Origin: an uncultured Clostridia bacterium
GTDB lineage: Bacteria; Bacillota; Clostridia; TANB77; CAG-508
Assembly (NCBI GenBank): GCA_934167735.1
Contig: CAKPLV010000054.1
Location: 1 to 6,287 of the forward strand
Length of the DNA stretch: 6,287 bases
Direction: 5' to 3'
In this document: positions 1-5,988 of the stretch, piece after piece
Position numbering within the stretch: the stretch's first letter is position 1
Layout of the letters: each line of letters starts with the position of its first letter
Notes under the pieces: generated by a model
What the model saw: only the letters and a program-made list of their open reading frames with translations
The model's database searches: none
Told to the model about the DNA's origin: nothing
Made by a program: the position numbers and the translations under genes

Positions 1-34
1 TGATGCAGGAATAATCGGAGCAACACTTATTTAA
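1..34 (+). CDS. 3' end of an upstream gene, possibly ROK-family glucokinase (partial)
   Basis: Only one forward frame stays open to a sensible stop here. It reads DAGIIGATLI and ends at TAA (32-34). The other two forward frames hit stops almost at once. Many ROK-family glucokinases end in a similar '(N)DAGIIGAA' segment, so a sugar kinase is a reasonable guess, but ten residues cannot settle a family. The ribosome site of mtaB (AAAAGGAG, 33-40) overlaps this stop codon, so the two genes are probably cotranscribed and perhaps translationally coupled. That a coding end is present is fairly safe; the product name is tentative. Confidence 0.45.
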   Translation, partial: DAGIIGATLI

Positions 35-47
35 AAGGAGAACAACA

Positions 48-1331
48 ATGAAAAAGGTAAGTTTTTATACATTAGGATGCAAAGTAAATCAATATGAATC
101 AAATGGAATGATGCAAAAACTAAAAGAAGCAGGATATGAAATTGTAGATATAAATGATGATATATCAGATGTATGTATTGTAAATACATGTACAGTAACA
201 AATATATCTGACAGAAAATCAAGGCAAATATTAAGAAAAGTAAAAGATAAAAATCCAAATGCAATAATAGTTGCAACAGGATGTTATGCTCAAGTTTCAA
301 GAAAGGCATTAGAAGAAATGCCAGAAATAGATATAGTACTTGGAAATGATGAGAAAAAAGAAATTGTAAAATATATTGAACAATATAACAACAGTAAATT
401 TACTGAAATTGAAGATATTTCAAGACAAAAAGAATTTGTTGACATGGGAGAAATAACATATACAGAAAAAACAAGAGCAGTTGTTAAAATTCAAGATGGA
501 TGTAACCAATTCTGTTCATATTGTATTATTCCATATGCTAGAGGAAGAGTTAGAAGCAGAAAACAAGAAAATATAATAAAAGAAGCAAATAAAATAGCAC
601 AAGAAGGAATAAAAGAAATTGTTCTTACAGGAATACATATTGCTTCATATGGTAAAGACTTTAATAATGAAAATGGACTCATAGAATTACTAGAAGAATT
701 AAACAAAGTAGAAAGAATAAAAAGAATTAGACTTGGATCATTAGAACCAAAAATAATCACAGAAGAATTTGTCCAAAGACTTGTTAAATTAGAAAAAATT
801 TGTCATCATTTTCATTTATCTTTACAAAGTGGATGTGACAGTACATTAAAAAGAATGAATAGAAAATACACCACACAAGATATAAGAGAAATCGCAAATA
901 GATTAAGAAGATATTATCCAGATGTAATGCTAACAACAGACATTATTGTTGGATTCCCTGGAGAAACAGAAGAAGAATTTTCTGCAACAAAGAAATTTTT
1001 AGAAGAAATAAAATTATATAAAATGCATGTATTTCCTTATTCAAAAAGAGAAGGTACAGTAGCAGCTAAAATGGAAAATCAAATAGATGGAAACATCAAA
1101 GAAGAAAGAAGTAAAGAATTAATTGAACTTTCAAATAAAAATCAAGAAGAATATAATAAATCATATATTGGAAGAAAAGTTGAAGTTCTATTTGAAGAAA
1201 AAGATGGAGAATATTATAAAGGACATACACAAAATTATATAATGGTAAAATATAAAACAGATGAAAATCTAGAAAACACAATTAAAGAAGTAGAAGTGAA
1301 AAATGCAGAAATTGAATATGTAGAAGCATAA
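48..1331 (+). CDS. mtaB: tRNA (N6-threonylcarbamoyladenosine(37)-C2)-methylthiotransferase MtaB
   Basis: This is a 427-residue radical-SAM methylthiotransferase. It converts t6A to ms2t6A at position 37 of certain ANN-decoding tRNAs, stabilising codon-anticodon pairing; it is cytosolic and uses two [4Fe-4S] clusters and S-adenosylmethionine. The N-terminal MTTase domain (about 1-125) has its three cluster cysteines: C11 in LGCKVNQYES, C48 in NTCTVT and C79 in TGCYAQ. The radical-SAM domain (about 140-370) has the CxxxCxxC motif at C152, C156 and C159, followed by IIPYARGRVRSR. Typical family segments follow, such as LGSLEP, LQSGCDSTLKRMNRKY and DIIVGFPGE. A TRAM-type RNA-binding domain occupies about 372-425. 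The LGCKVNQYES start and the radical-SAM spacing favour MtaB over MiaB or RimO. The ATG lies 7 bases after AAAAGGAG, and length and motifs are normal. No gene follows closely, so it is probably the last gene of its operon. Confidence 0.96.
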   Translation: MKKVSFYTLGCKVNQYESNGMMQKLKEAGYEIVDINDDISDVCIVNTCTVTNISDRKSRQILRKVKDKNPNAIIVATGCYAQVSRKALEEMPEIDIVLGNDEKKEIVKYIEQYNNSKFTEIEDISRQKEFVDMGEITYTEKTRAVVKIQDGCNQFCSYCIIPYARGRVRSRKQENIIKEANKIAQEGIKEIVLTGIHIASYGKDFNNENGLIELLEELNKVERIKRIRLGSLEPKIITEEFVQRLVKLEKICHHFHLSLQSGCDSTLKRMNRKYTTQDIREIANRLRRYYPDVMLTTDIIVGFPGETEEEFSATKKFLEEIKLYKMHVFPYSKREGTVAAKMENQIDGNIKEERSKELIELSNKNQEEYNKSYIGRKVEVLFEEKDGEYYKGHTQNYIMVKYKTDENLENTIKEVEVKNAEIEYVEA

Positions 1332-1350
1332 TATTACAAATGTAATATTA
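1329..1350. repeat. AT-rich inverted repeat over the mtaB stop codon
   Basis: TAATATTAC (1329-1337) and GTAATATTA (1342-1350) are perfect 9-bp complements around the 4-base spacer AAAT; the arms start in the mtaB stop codon. The hairpin holds a single G-C pair and no U-run follows, so it is not a convincing intrinsic terminator. It may protect the mRNA 3' end, or be chance in very AT-rich DNA. Confidence 0.4.
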
Positions 1351-1388
1351 ATGTAATACAAATTTAATAAATAAATTAAGGAAATTAC

Positions 1389-1417
1389 TTGCTAAATTAG
1401 AAAAAATAGTATATAAA
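1389..1417 (+). promoter_or_regulatory. Putative sigma-A promoter of the small 101-aa gene
   Basis: TTGCTA (1389-1394) is followed by a 17-base spacer and TATAAA (1412-1417). Transcription would start near 1424 and leave a leader of about 30 bases ending in the strong ribosome site AAAGGAGGAG (1441-1450). The -10 box is imperfect and the surroundings are AT-rich, so other placements are possible. Confidence 0.42.
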
Positions 1418-1455
1418 TAATGTAATGAATTAAATAATACAAAGGAGGAGTAAAT

Positions 1456-1761
1456 ATGGCCAATATAGAAGAAGTTCCTGGAGTATTTGGTGGAGTAAAA
1501 ACAAATGAAGGAAATGAAGTTGAAAATGCAGGAGTTTTCAATGCAACAACAGCCACTGGTGCAAATTTACCTGCAAAAACAGGTTTCTGGAATAAATTAA
1601 AATCAGTATTATTTTATGAAGTAAAAGTTGAATTAACACCATATCAACAAAAAGTTGAAGATGAAATTAATGAATTTTTATATCAAGAGATAACATGGGC
1701 TAAAGTTAAAGACTTTTTATTTCAAGAAGTTACTTTTGGAAAGAAAAAAGAAAATGATTAA
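1456..1761 (+). CDS. Small hypothetical protein with three copies of a short aromatic/acidic motif
   Basis: I do not recognise a family for this 101-residue protein. The ribosome site AAAGGAGGAG, 5 bases before the ATG, is one of the strongest in the window and supports both start and expression. Residues 1-44 are rich in Gly, Asn, Thr and Ala, look disordered, and contain 'GVF' at 9-11 and 27-29. From residue 45 the protein changes to a charged, aromatic region with three related segments: WNKLKSVLFYEVKV (45-58), EDEINEFLYQEITW (68-81) and WAKVKDFLFQEVTF (81-94). It ends in a Lys-rich tail. There is no signal peptide, membrane segment or cysteine, so it is probably cytosolic. It has its own predicted promoter and a strong terminator, so it is probably monocistronic and independent of mtaB. 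Coding potential is supported by the ribosome site, the repeat structure and the tightly placed terminator. A structural, scaffold or assembly role is possible, but function is unknown. Confidence 0.82.
   Translation: MANIEEVPGVFGGVKTNEGNEVENAGVFNATTATGANLPAKTGFWNKLKSVLFYEVKVELTPYQQKVEDEINEFLYQEITWAKVKDFLFQEVTFGKKKEND
1588..1737 (+). repeat. Three degenerate 14-residue protein repeats in the small hypothetical protein
   Basis: The repeats occupy 1588-1629, 1657-1698 and 1696-1737. Aligned by eye, copies one and three share W, K, K, L, F, E and V at equivalent places (7 of 14). Copies two and three share F, L, Q, E and T, with conservative changes at D/E, F/Y, I/V (twice) and W/F. The common pattern is a charged helix-like start, then aromatic/Leu-aromatic-Q/Y-E-V/I-T/K-aromatic/V. 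The last two copies are directly abutted and share one Trp codon. Confidence 0.6.
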
Positions 1762-1766
1762 TATAT

Positions 1767-1794
1767 AAAAACTGGTAGAAATATCAGTTTTTTT
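1767..1794 (+). terminator. Rho-independent terminator of the small gene
   Basis: AAAAACTGGTA (1767-1777) pairs with TATCAGTTTTT (1782-1792) as an 11-bp stem with one G-U pair, closed by a GAAA tetraloop (1778-1781). The T-run spans 1788-1794. It lies 5 bases after the stop codon and separates the small gene from the tRNA operon. Confidence 0.85.
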
Positions 1795-1833
1795 ATATTA
1801 AAATAAAAAATCAAAAAAAATTTCAAAAAAGTA

Positions 1834-1862
1834 TTGACATTTTTTAATAAATAGATTATACT
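1834..1862 (+). promoter_or_regulatory. Strong sigma-A promoter of the tRNA operon
   Basis: A perfect TTGACA (1834-1839), a 17-base spacer and TATACT (1857-1862) make a near-consensus housekeeping promoter, as expected for stable RNA. Transcription should begin near 1868-1870, giving a leader of about 28 bases before the first tRNA. The region just after the -10 box (TGAAAATG) is not GC-rich, so no classical stringent discriminator is visible. Confidence 0.85.
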
Positions 1863-1897
1863 TGAAAATGCGTTAGGCAATAAGCTTAATAAAATAT

Positions 1898-1974
1898 GCT
1901 CCCGTAGCTCAGTTGGTCAGAGCAACCGGCTCATAACCGGTGGGTCCTAGGTTCAAGTCCTAGCGGGAGCACCA
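1898..1974 (+). tRNA. tRNA with CAT anticodon: tRNA-Met (elongator), tRNA-Ile2 not excluded
   Basis: This is a complete 77-base cloverleaf. The acceptor GCTCCCG pairs with CGGGAGC, followed by discriminator A and an encoded CCA. The D stem is GCTC/GAGC, the anticodon stem ACCGG/CCGGT with loop CTCATAA (anticodon CAT, 1932-1934), and the T stem CTAGG/CCTAG with loop TTCAAGT. The paired G1-C72 and the lack of three consecutive G-C pairs in the anticodon stem argue against the initiator. A CAT anticodon can also belong to tRNA-Ile2, where TilS changes C34 to lysidine so that AUA is read. The acceptor has C4-G69 and C5-G68, pairs reported as TilS-favouring in E. coli, so the amino acid is less certain than the gene. 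It is cotranscribed with the tRNA-Tyr that follows. Confidence 0.9.
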
Positions 1975-1975
1975 T

Positions 1976-2001
1976 TTTTTTATTATATTAATAATAAAAA
2001 A
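1976..2001. repeat. A/T-only inverted repeat between the two tRNA genes
   Basis: T6-ATTAT (1976-1986) and ATAAT-A6 (1991-2001) are perfect 11-bp complements around a 4-base spacer. The pairing fills the 28-base gap between the CCA of the first tRNA and G1 of the second. In the precursor RNA it could form a spacer hairpin that keeps the two cloverleaves apart for processing. It contains no G-C pair and is unlikely to terminate transcription strongly. Confidence 0.45.
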
Positions 2002-2002
2002 T

Positions 2003-2088
2003 GGACAGGTGGCCGAGTGGCTAAAGGCGGCAGACTGTAAATCTGTTCTCATATGAGTACGATGGTTCGAATCCATCCCTGTCCACCA
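2003..2088 (+). tRNA. tRNA-Tyr (anticodon GTA)
   Basis: This is an 86-base class II tRNA. The acceptor GGACAGG pairs with CCTGTCC, followed by discriminator A and an encoded CCA (2086-2088). The D stem is GCC/GGC. The anticodon stem is GCAGA/TCTGT with loop CTGTAAA, giving anticodon GTA (2037-2039). An extended variable arm contains the small CTC/GAG stem typical of bacterial tRNA-Tyr. The T stem is GATGG/CCATC with loop TTCGAAT. It reads the UAU and UAC codons. It is second in the operon and followed immediately by a terminator. Confidence 0.96.
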
Positions 2089-2093
2089 AAAAT

Positions 2094-2128
2094 AAGCAAT
2101 ATCTATAAATTGTAGATATTGCTTTTTT
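2094..2128 (+). terminator. Rho-independent terminator of the tRNA operon
   Basis: AAGCAATATCTA (2094-2105) and TAGATATTGCTT (2113-2124) form a perfect 12-bp stem with a 7-base loop, followed by a T-run at 2123-2128. It lies 5 bases after the CCA of tRNA-Tyr. The stretch from 2129 to about 2194 beyond it is A-rich, and I see no gene or RNA in it. Confidence 0.9.
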
Positions 2129-2194
2129 GCATATAAAAATTCAAGAAAAATAAAAATGTGAAACAAATTTAAAATTGAAGTAAAAAGCCAATAA

Positions 2195-2220
2195 ATAAAT
2201 TGTTATAAAAAATAATTTAT
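2195..2220. promoter_or_regulatory. Imperfect dyad overlapping the -35 and spacer of the ABC operon promoter (possible operator)
   Basis: ATAAATTGTT (2195-2204) and AATAATTTAT (2211-2220) are complementary at 9 of 10 positions, the exception being a G opposite T, around a 6-base centre. The dyad covers the -35 box and most of the spacer, where a repressor would block RNA polymerase. It is almost entirely A/T, so chance is a real possibility. Confidence 0.25.
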
Positions 2221-2228
2221 GATATAAT
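2200..2228 (+). promoter_or_regulatory. Promoter of the ABC transporter operon
   Basis: TTGTTA (2200-2205), a 17-base spacer and a perfect TATAAT (2223-2228). A TG at 2220-2221 makes this an extended -10 (TGnTATAAT), which can make up for the weaker -35. Transcription would start near 2235, leaving a leader of only about 18 bases that is mostly the ribosome site AAAGGAGGT (2238-2246). There is no room for a riboswitch or attenuator. Confidence 0.7.
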
Positions 2229-2252
2229 CTAAATACCAAAGGAGGTAATAGA

Positions 2253-2954
2253 ATGTCATATATAGAATTCAAAAATGTATGTAAAGAATATCAAATGGGA
2301 GAAGTAAAAATAAAAGCATTAGATAATACAAATTTTTCAATAGATAAAGGAGAACTTGTTGTAATTGTTGGACCATCAGGAGCTGGAAAAACAACAACAT
2401 TGAACATTTTAGGAGGAATGGATTCTGCAACATCTGGAGAAATATTAGTAGATAATAAATTAGTAAATAAATTAAAAAATAAAGAATTAATAAAATATAG
2501 AAGAGAAGATATAGGATTTGTGTTTCAATTTTATAATTTAGTACAAAACTTAACAGCAAAAGAAAATGTAGAACTTGCAACACAAATATGTAAAAATTCA
2601 TTAGATCCAGAAGAAGTAATTGAAAAAGTAGGATTAAAAGAAAGACTAAACAATTTTCCTTCACAATTATCTGGAGGAGAGCAACAAAGAGTAGCAATAG
2701 CAAGAGCAATTGCTAAAAATCCTAAAATCTTACTATGTGATGAACCAACAGGAGCATTAGATTATAAAACAGGAAAACAAATATTAAGATTATTACAAGA
2801 TACTGCAAGAAAAGAAAAAATGACTGTTATAATAATAACACATAACACAGCAATAACACCAATGGCGGACAAGGTTATTTACTTTAAAAATGGTACAGCA
2901 GAAAAAATAGAAATAAATGAAAATCCTAAAAAAATAGAAGATATCGAATGGTAA
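2253..2954 (+). CDS. ABC transporter ATP-binding protein, MacB/LolD/FtsE type
   Basis: This 233-residue cytoplasmic ATPase powers the permease encoded next. All nucleotide-binding motifs are intact: Walker A GPSGAGKTT (40-48), Q-loop Gln92 in VFQFYNL, signature LSGGEQQR (139-146), Walker B ILLCDEP (159-165) with D163 and catalytic E164, D-loop GALD (167-170) and H-loop His197 in ITHN. The sequence, including the Leu-Asn-Gly spacing after Walker A and the DEPTGALD block, is typical of the family that pairs with FtsX-fold permeases (lipoprotein release, macrolide/peptide efflux, cell-division FtsE, bacitracin-type modules). The start ATG follows AAAGGAGGT by 6 bases and begins the conserved 'YIEFKNVCKEY' strand. 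The gene ends 12 bases before the permease start, and the permease ribosome site overlaps its stop codon, so coupling is likely. No two-component system is adjacent, which argues against a BceAB-type resistance module. The exact substrate is unknown. Confidence 0.95.
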   Translation: MSYIEFKNVCKEYQMGEVKIKALDNTNFSIDKGELVVIVGPSGAGKTTTLNILGGMDSATSGEILVDNKLVNKLKNKELIKYRREDIGFVFQFYNLVQNLTAKENVELATQICKNSLDPEEVIEKVGLKERLNNFPSQLSGGEQQRVAIARAIAKNPKILLCDEPTGALDYKTGKQILRLLQDTARKEKMTVIIITHNTAITPMADKVIYFKNGTAEKIEINENPKKIEDIEW

Positions 2955-2966
2955 GGAGATGAAATA

Positions 2967-5939
2967 ATGAAAAATGTTCTTTTAAAAGATAGTATAAAAG
3001 AAATAAAAAATACATATAAAAGATTTATTTCAATTTTACTTATGGCATTTTTAGGGGTTGGATTTTTTGCAGGAATAAGAGCAGCTTCACCAGATATGTT
3101 AGATACTTTTGACAAATATTATGATGATCAAAGTGTATATGATATTAATATACTTTCAACTTTAGGACTAACAAATGATGATATAGAAAAATTAGAGCAA
3201 ATAGAAAATGTTGAATCTGTTTATGGAGTATATGAAAAAGATGCAATAATAGATATTTCAAATAAAGAATATATTACAAAAATAATAAGTATGGAAAATA
3301 TAAATATTCCACAATTAATAGAAGGAAAATTTCCAGAAAATGAAGATGAATGTGTAGTTGAAGAGAGTTTTTTAACATCAACAAATAAAAAAATAGGTGA
3401 TACAATACAATTACAAGTTGAAAAAAGTAAAACAGATGATGGAGAAGAAATAGAATATTTAAAAAACAATGAACTAAAAATTGTTGGAACAATAATAAGC
3501 CCATTATATATCTCTAGAGATAGAGGTACAAGCAAGCTTGGTGCTGGAAAAGTTAATTATTATATGTATGTAAACAAAAACAATATAAATGATAAAGATA
3601 TATATACAGGAATATATATAAAAGTTAAAGATGCAGAAAAATTAACAACATCATCAACAAAATATGAAGACTGTATTTCAAATGTAGAAAGTGAAATAGA
3701 AAATATAAAAGACGAAAGGCAAAATTACAGAAAAAATCAATTAGTACAATCAGCAGAAGCAAAAATAAAAGAAGCCGAAGATGAACTAAATACACAAAAA
3801 ACAGATGCCGAAAATCAAATAAAAGATGCAGAAACAGACATAGAAAATGCAAAAAAAGAAATAGCGAATGGGCAACAAACATTAAACAAAACCAAAGAAG
3901 AGGCGGATACAAAATTTGCAAAAGCTTCATCACAAATACAAAATGCTAAAAAGCAAATTGAAAATAATGAAACACAATTAAAACAAATGGAGGAAATAAT
4001 TGGGCAAGAAGCATATCAACAAGAAAAAGCAAAAATTGATATAGCAAAACAACAATTAGAAGCAAAAGAGCAAGAATTAGAAAAAAATAAAAAAAGTACA
4101 TATGAAAAATTACAAAATGCTCAAAACGAAATAAATGAATCACAAAATAAATTAAAAAATGGAGAAAATGAATTAAATACTAAAAAAGAAGAATTCAATG
4201 AAAAGATTGCAGAAGCAGAAAATAAATTAGAAGATGCTAAACAAAAAGTTAATGAAATAGAAAATCCAAAATGGTATATATTAGATAGAGAATCAAACTC
4301 TGGATATGTAGGATTTATTCAAGCAACAAAAAGCATGAAAAACATAGGGAAGGTCTTTCCGATGGTGTTTTTTGCAGTTGCAACATTAATTTCATTAACA
4401 TCTATGACAAGAATGGTAGAAGAGGAAAGATTACAAATAGGTACTTTAAAAGCATTAGGATATAATAAATTTCAAATAATAATAAAATACATCACATATG
4501 CAGGATTGGCAAGTATTATAGGTGGATTTTCAGGAATGTTACTAGGATTTTGGACATTACCACAGATAATATGGAAAATGTATAGAATGATGTATCAATT
4601 GCCAGAAAAAATTATCACAAAGATTCGCTTAGAAATAGGATTATTAGGAATAATCTTAATATGTATATGTATAATAGGAGCAACAATATATTCAGCAATA
4701 AAGGAATTACAATATACGCCAGCAGTATTAATGAGACCTAAAGCACCGAAAGGCGGAAATAGAGTATTACTTGAAAAAATACCATTTATATGGAAACATT
4801 TTAACTTTAGCCAAAAAGTAACAATAAGAAATTTATTTAGATATAAGAAAAGATTTTTAATGACTGTTATTGGAATACTTGGATGTACAGCACTAATTGT
4901 TACTGGATTTGGACTAAGAGATTCAATAAAAACAATAATACCAAACCAATATACAAAAATATTCACATATGATATGCAAATAAATTTAAAAGATGATATA
5001 ACTGAACAAGAAAGACAAAAAATTATTGCTGAATTAGAAGAAAAGCCAGAGATAGAGAAGGTATCAGAAGTATGTATGTTTTCTGTAAAAGCAATAAATA
5101 ACAGTAATGAAGAAGATGTTCAAGCAATAGTTCCTAAAGAAAATTTTAATGAATTAATAAATTTAAAAGATGTAAAATCTAAAGAAGAAATTAATTTATC
5201 AGAAGATGGAATATGCATAACAGATAAAGTAGCACAATTGTTAGGAGTTAAAGTAGGGGACAATATAATTTTAAAAGATATAGATGATAAAGAATTCAAG
5301 GTAAAAGTAAATAATATTGTTGAAAACTATGTATATCATTATATATATATGTCAAGTATAATGTATGAAAAAATTTTTAATAAAAAATTCGAAACAAATG
5401 TAATAATATCAAAAAATATTGAAATGAATATAGAACAAGAAGATAAATTAGTACAAGAAATAATGAATAAAGATGAGGTTTCACAAATTACAAGAGTATC
5501 AACAATGATGAATGCTTTAGATGATACATTAAAATCATTAAATTATGTTGTAATAGTATTAATTATATCAGCAGGTTTGCTTGCATTTGTTGTGTTATAT
5601 AATTTAGCGAATGTAAATATAAGTGAGAGAACAAGAGAGTTAGCAACAATCAAAGTGTTAGGATTTTATGATAATGAAGTATATGATTATATTGGAAGAG
5701 AAACAACAATTTTAACAATTATAGGAATTACATTTGGGTTACTTGGAGGATATTTACTAAATTATTATGTTCTAGGAACATGTGAAATAAATATTTTGAG
5801 ATATACAAAAACAATATTACTTATAAGTTATTTATATGCAACAATAATAACAATAATTTTTACAGTGATAGTTAATATAGCAACATATTTTGCATTAAAA
5901 AAGATAGATATGATAGAAAGTTTAAAAAGTGTAGAATAA
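2967..5939 (+). CDS. FtsX-family ABC transporter permease with extracellular coiled coil
   Basis: This 990-residue membrane protein is the partner of the preceding ATPase. By eye there are eight membrane segments: about 20-40, 462-480, 506-531, 556-578, 630-650, 857-880, 912-936 and 948-975. They form two similar 1+3 modules. Each module opens with a basic 'YKRF/YKKRF' segment leading into a helix, then an extracellular domain, then the FtsX three-helix unit. The conserved cytoplasmic motif after the second helix of each module is present twice: ERLQIGTLKALGY (487-499) and ERTRELATIKVLGF (887-900). The first extracellular domain (41-461) contains a long Lys/Glu/Gln-rich coiled coil (about 237-432); the second (651-856) lacks it. 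The ATG has AAGGAG (2953-2958) ahead, overlapping the ATPase stop. Such permeases often act mechanically on envelope proteins, lipoproteins or peptides instead of carrying solutes through a channel. No substrate can be named. A terminator follows directly. Confidence 0.93.
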   Translation: MKNVLLKDSIKEIKNTYKRFISILLMAFLGVGFFAGIRAASPDMLDTFDKYYDDQSVYDINILSTLGLTNDDIEKLEQIENVESVYGVYEKDAIIDISNKEYITKIISMENINIPQLIEGKFPENEDECVVEESFLTSTNKKIGDTIQLQVEKSKTDDGEEIEYLKNNELKIVGTIISPLYISRDRGTSKLGAGKVNYYMYVNKNNINDKDIYTGIYIKVKDAEKLTTSSTKYEDCISNVESEIENIKDERQNYRKNQLVQSAEAKIKEAEDELNTQKTDAENQIKDAETDIENAKKEIANGQQTLNKTKEEADTKFAKASSQIQNAKKQIENNETQLKQMEEIIGQEAYQQEKAKIDIAKQQLEAKEQELEKNKKSTYEKLQNAQNEINESQNKLKNGENELNTKKEEFNEKIAEAENKLEDAKQKVNEIENPKWYILDRESNSGYVGFIQATKSMKNIGKVFPMVFFAVATLISLTSMTRMVEEERLQIGTLKALGYNKFQIIIKYITYAGLASIIGGFSGMLLGFWTLPQIIWKMYRMMYQLPEKIITKIRLEIGLLGIILICICIIGATIYSAIKELQYTPAVLMRPKAPKGGNRVLLEKIPFIWKHFNFSQKVTIRNLFRYKKRFLMTVIGILGCTALIVTGFGLRDSIKTIIPNQYTKIFTYDMQINLKDDITEQERQKIIAELEEKPEIEKVSEVCMFSVKAINNSNEEDVQAIVPKENFNELINLKDVKSKEEINLSEDGICITDKVAQLLGVKVGDNIILKDIDDKEFKVKVNNIVENYVYHYIYMSSIMYEKIFNKKFETNVIISKNIEMNIEQEDKLVQEIMNKDEVSQITRVSTMMNALDDTLKSLNYVVIVLIISAGLLAFVVLYNLANVNISERTRELATIKVLGFYDNEVYDYIGRETTILTIIGITFGLLGGYLLNYYVLGTCEINILRYTKTILLISYLYATIITIIFTVIVNIATYFALKKIDMIESLKSVE
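3675..4262 (+). other. Coiled-coil region of the permease (residues about 237-432)
   Basis: About 195 residues are almost free of Pro and aromatic residues and dominated by Lys, Glu, Gln, Asn and Ala, with Leu/Ile/Ala spaced in heptads. The only break is near IIGQEAYQQ (344-352), close to the middle, which suggests an antiparallel hairpin with two arms of about 90-100 residues. Segments such as IANGQQTL (299-306) and LKNGENEL (396-403) resemble the xxxLxxG heptads of YhgE/Pip-type exported proteins. The region lies between the first membrane helix and the conserved NPKWYILDR block (433-441), so it should be extracellular. Confidence 0.8.
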
Positions 5940-5967
5940 GGAAACTTGAGAAAAGTTTCCTTTTTTT
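5938..5967 (+). terminator. Rho-independent terminator of the ABC operon
   Basis: AAGGAAACTT (5938-5947) and AAGTTTCCTT (5953-5962) form a perfect 10-bp stem with loop GAGAA and a T-run at 5961-5967. The left arm begins with the last two bases of the permease stop codon, so termination follows translation with no spacer. Confidence 0.9.
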
Positions 5968-5988
5968 GTGAAAAATATTCATAAAAAC

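Noticed and set aside
1960..2166. Minus-strand open frame of 68 codons containing 'GMDSNHRTHMRTDLQSAAFSHSATCP'-like text
   Set aside because: This is the antisense translation of tRNA-Tyr, a well-known spurious protein in databases. The plus-strand tRNA and its terminator fully explain the sequence.
2129..2194. Possible small RNA or short gene in the A-rich gap after the tRNA terminator
   Set aside because: No promoter, ribosome site plus open frame, or stable hairpin could be found; the stretch appears to be plain intergenic DNA.
2229..2252. Riboswitch, T-box or bacitracin-type leader before the ABC operon
   Set aside because: The predicted leader is only about 18 bases, filled by the ribosome site, and no two-component genes are adjacent.
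1898..2253. Integration (att) site for a mobile element at the tRNA genes
   Set aside because: No integrase gene is present, and I see no second copy of a tRNA 3' end in the window. What follows is an ordinary ABC transporter operon with the same base composition.
2269..2709. 146-codon Leu/Phe-rich open frame on the minus strand
   Set aside because: It is a shadow of the ATPase gene. AT-rich purine-heavy coding strands give Leu/Ile/Phe-rich antisense frames, it has no ribosome site, and the plus strand has intact ABC motifs. The other minus-strand frames within mtaB and the permease are rejected for the same reason.
3675..4262. CRISPR-like or tandem DNA repeat in the Lys/Glu-rich permease region
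   Set aside because: The similarity is compositional (GAA, AAA, CAA, GCA codons in heptads). No exact repeat units with regular spacers are present, and the reading frame is uninterrupted.
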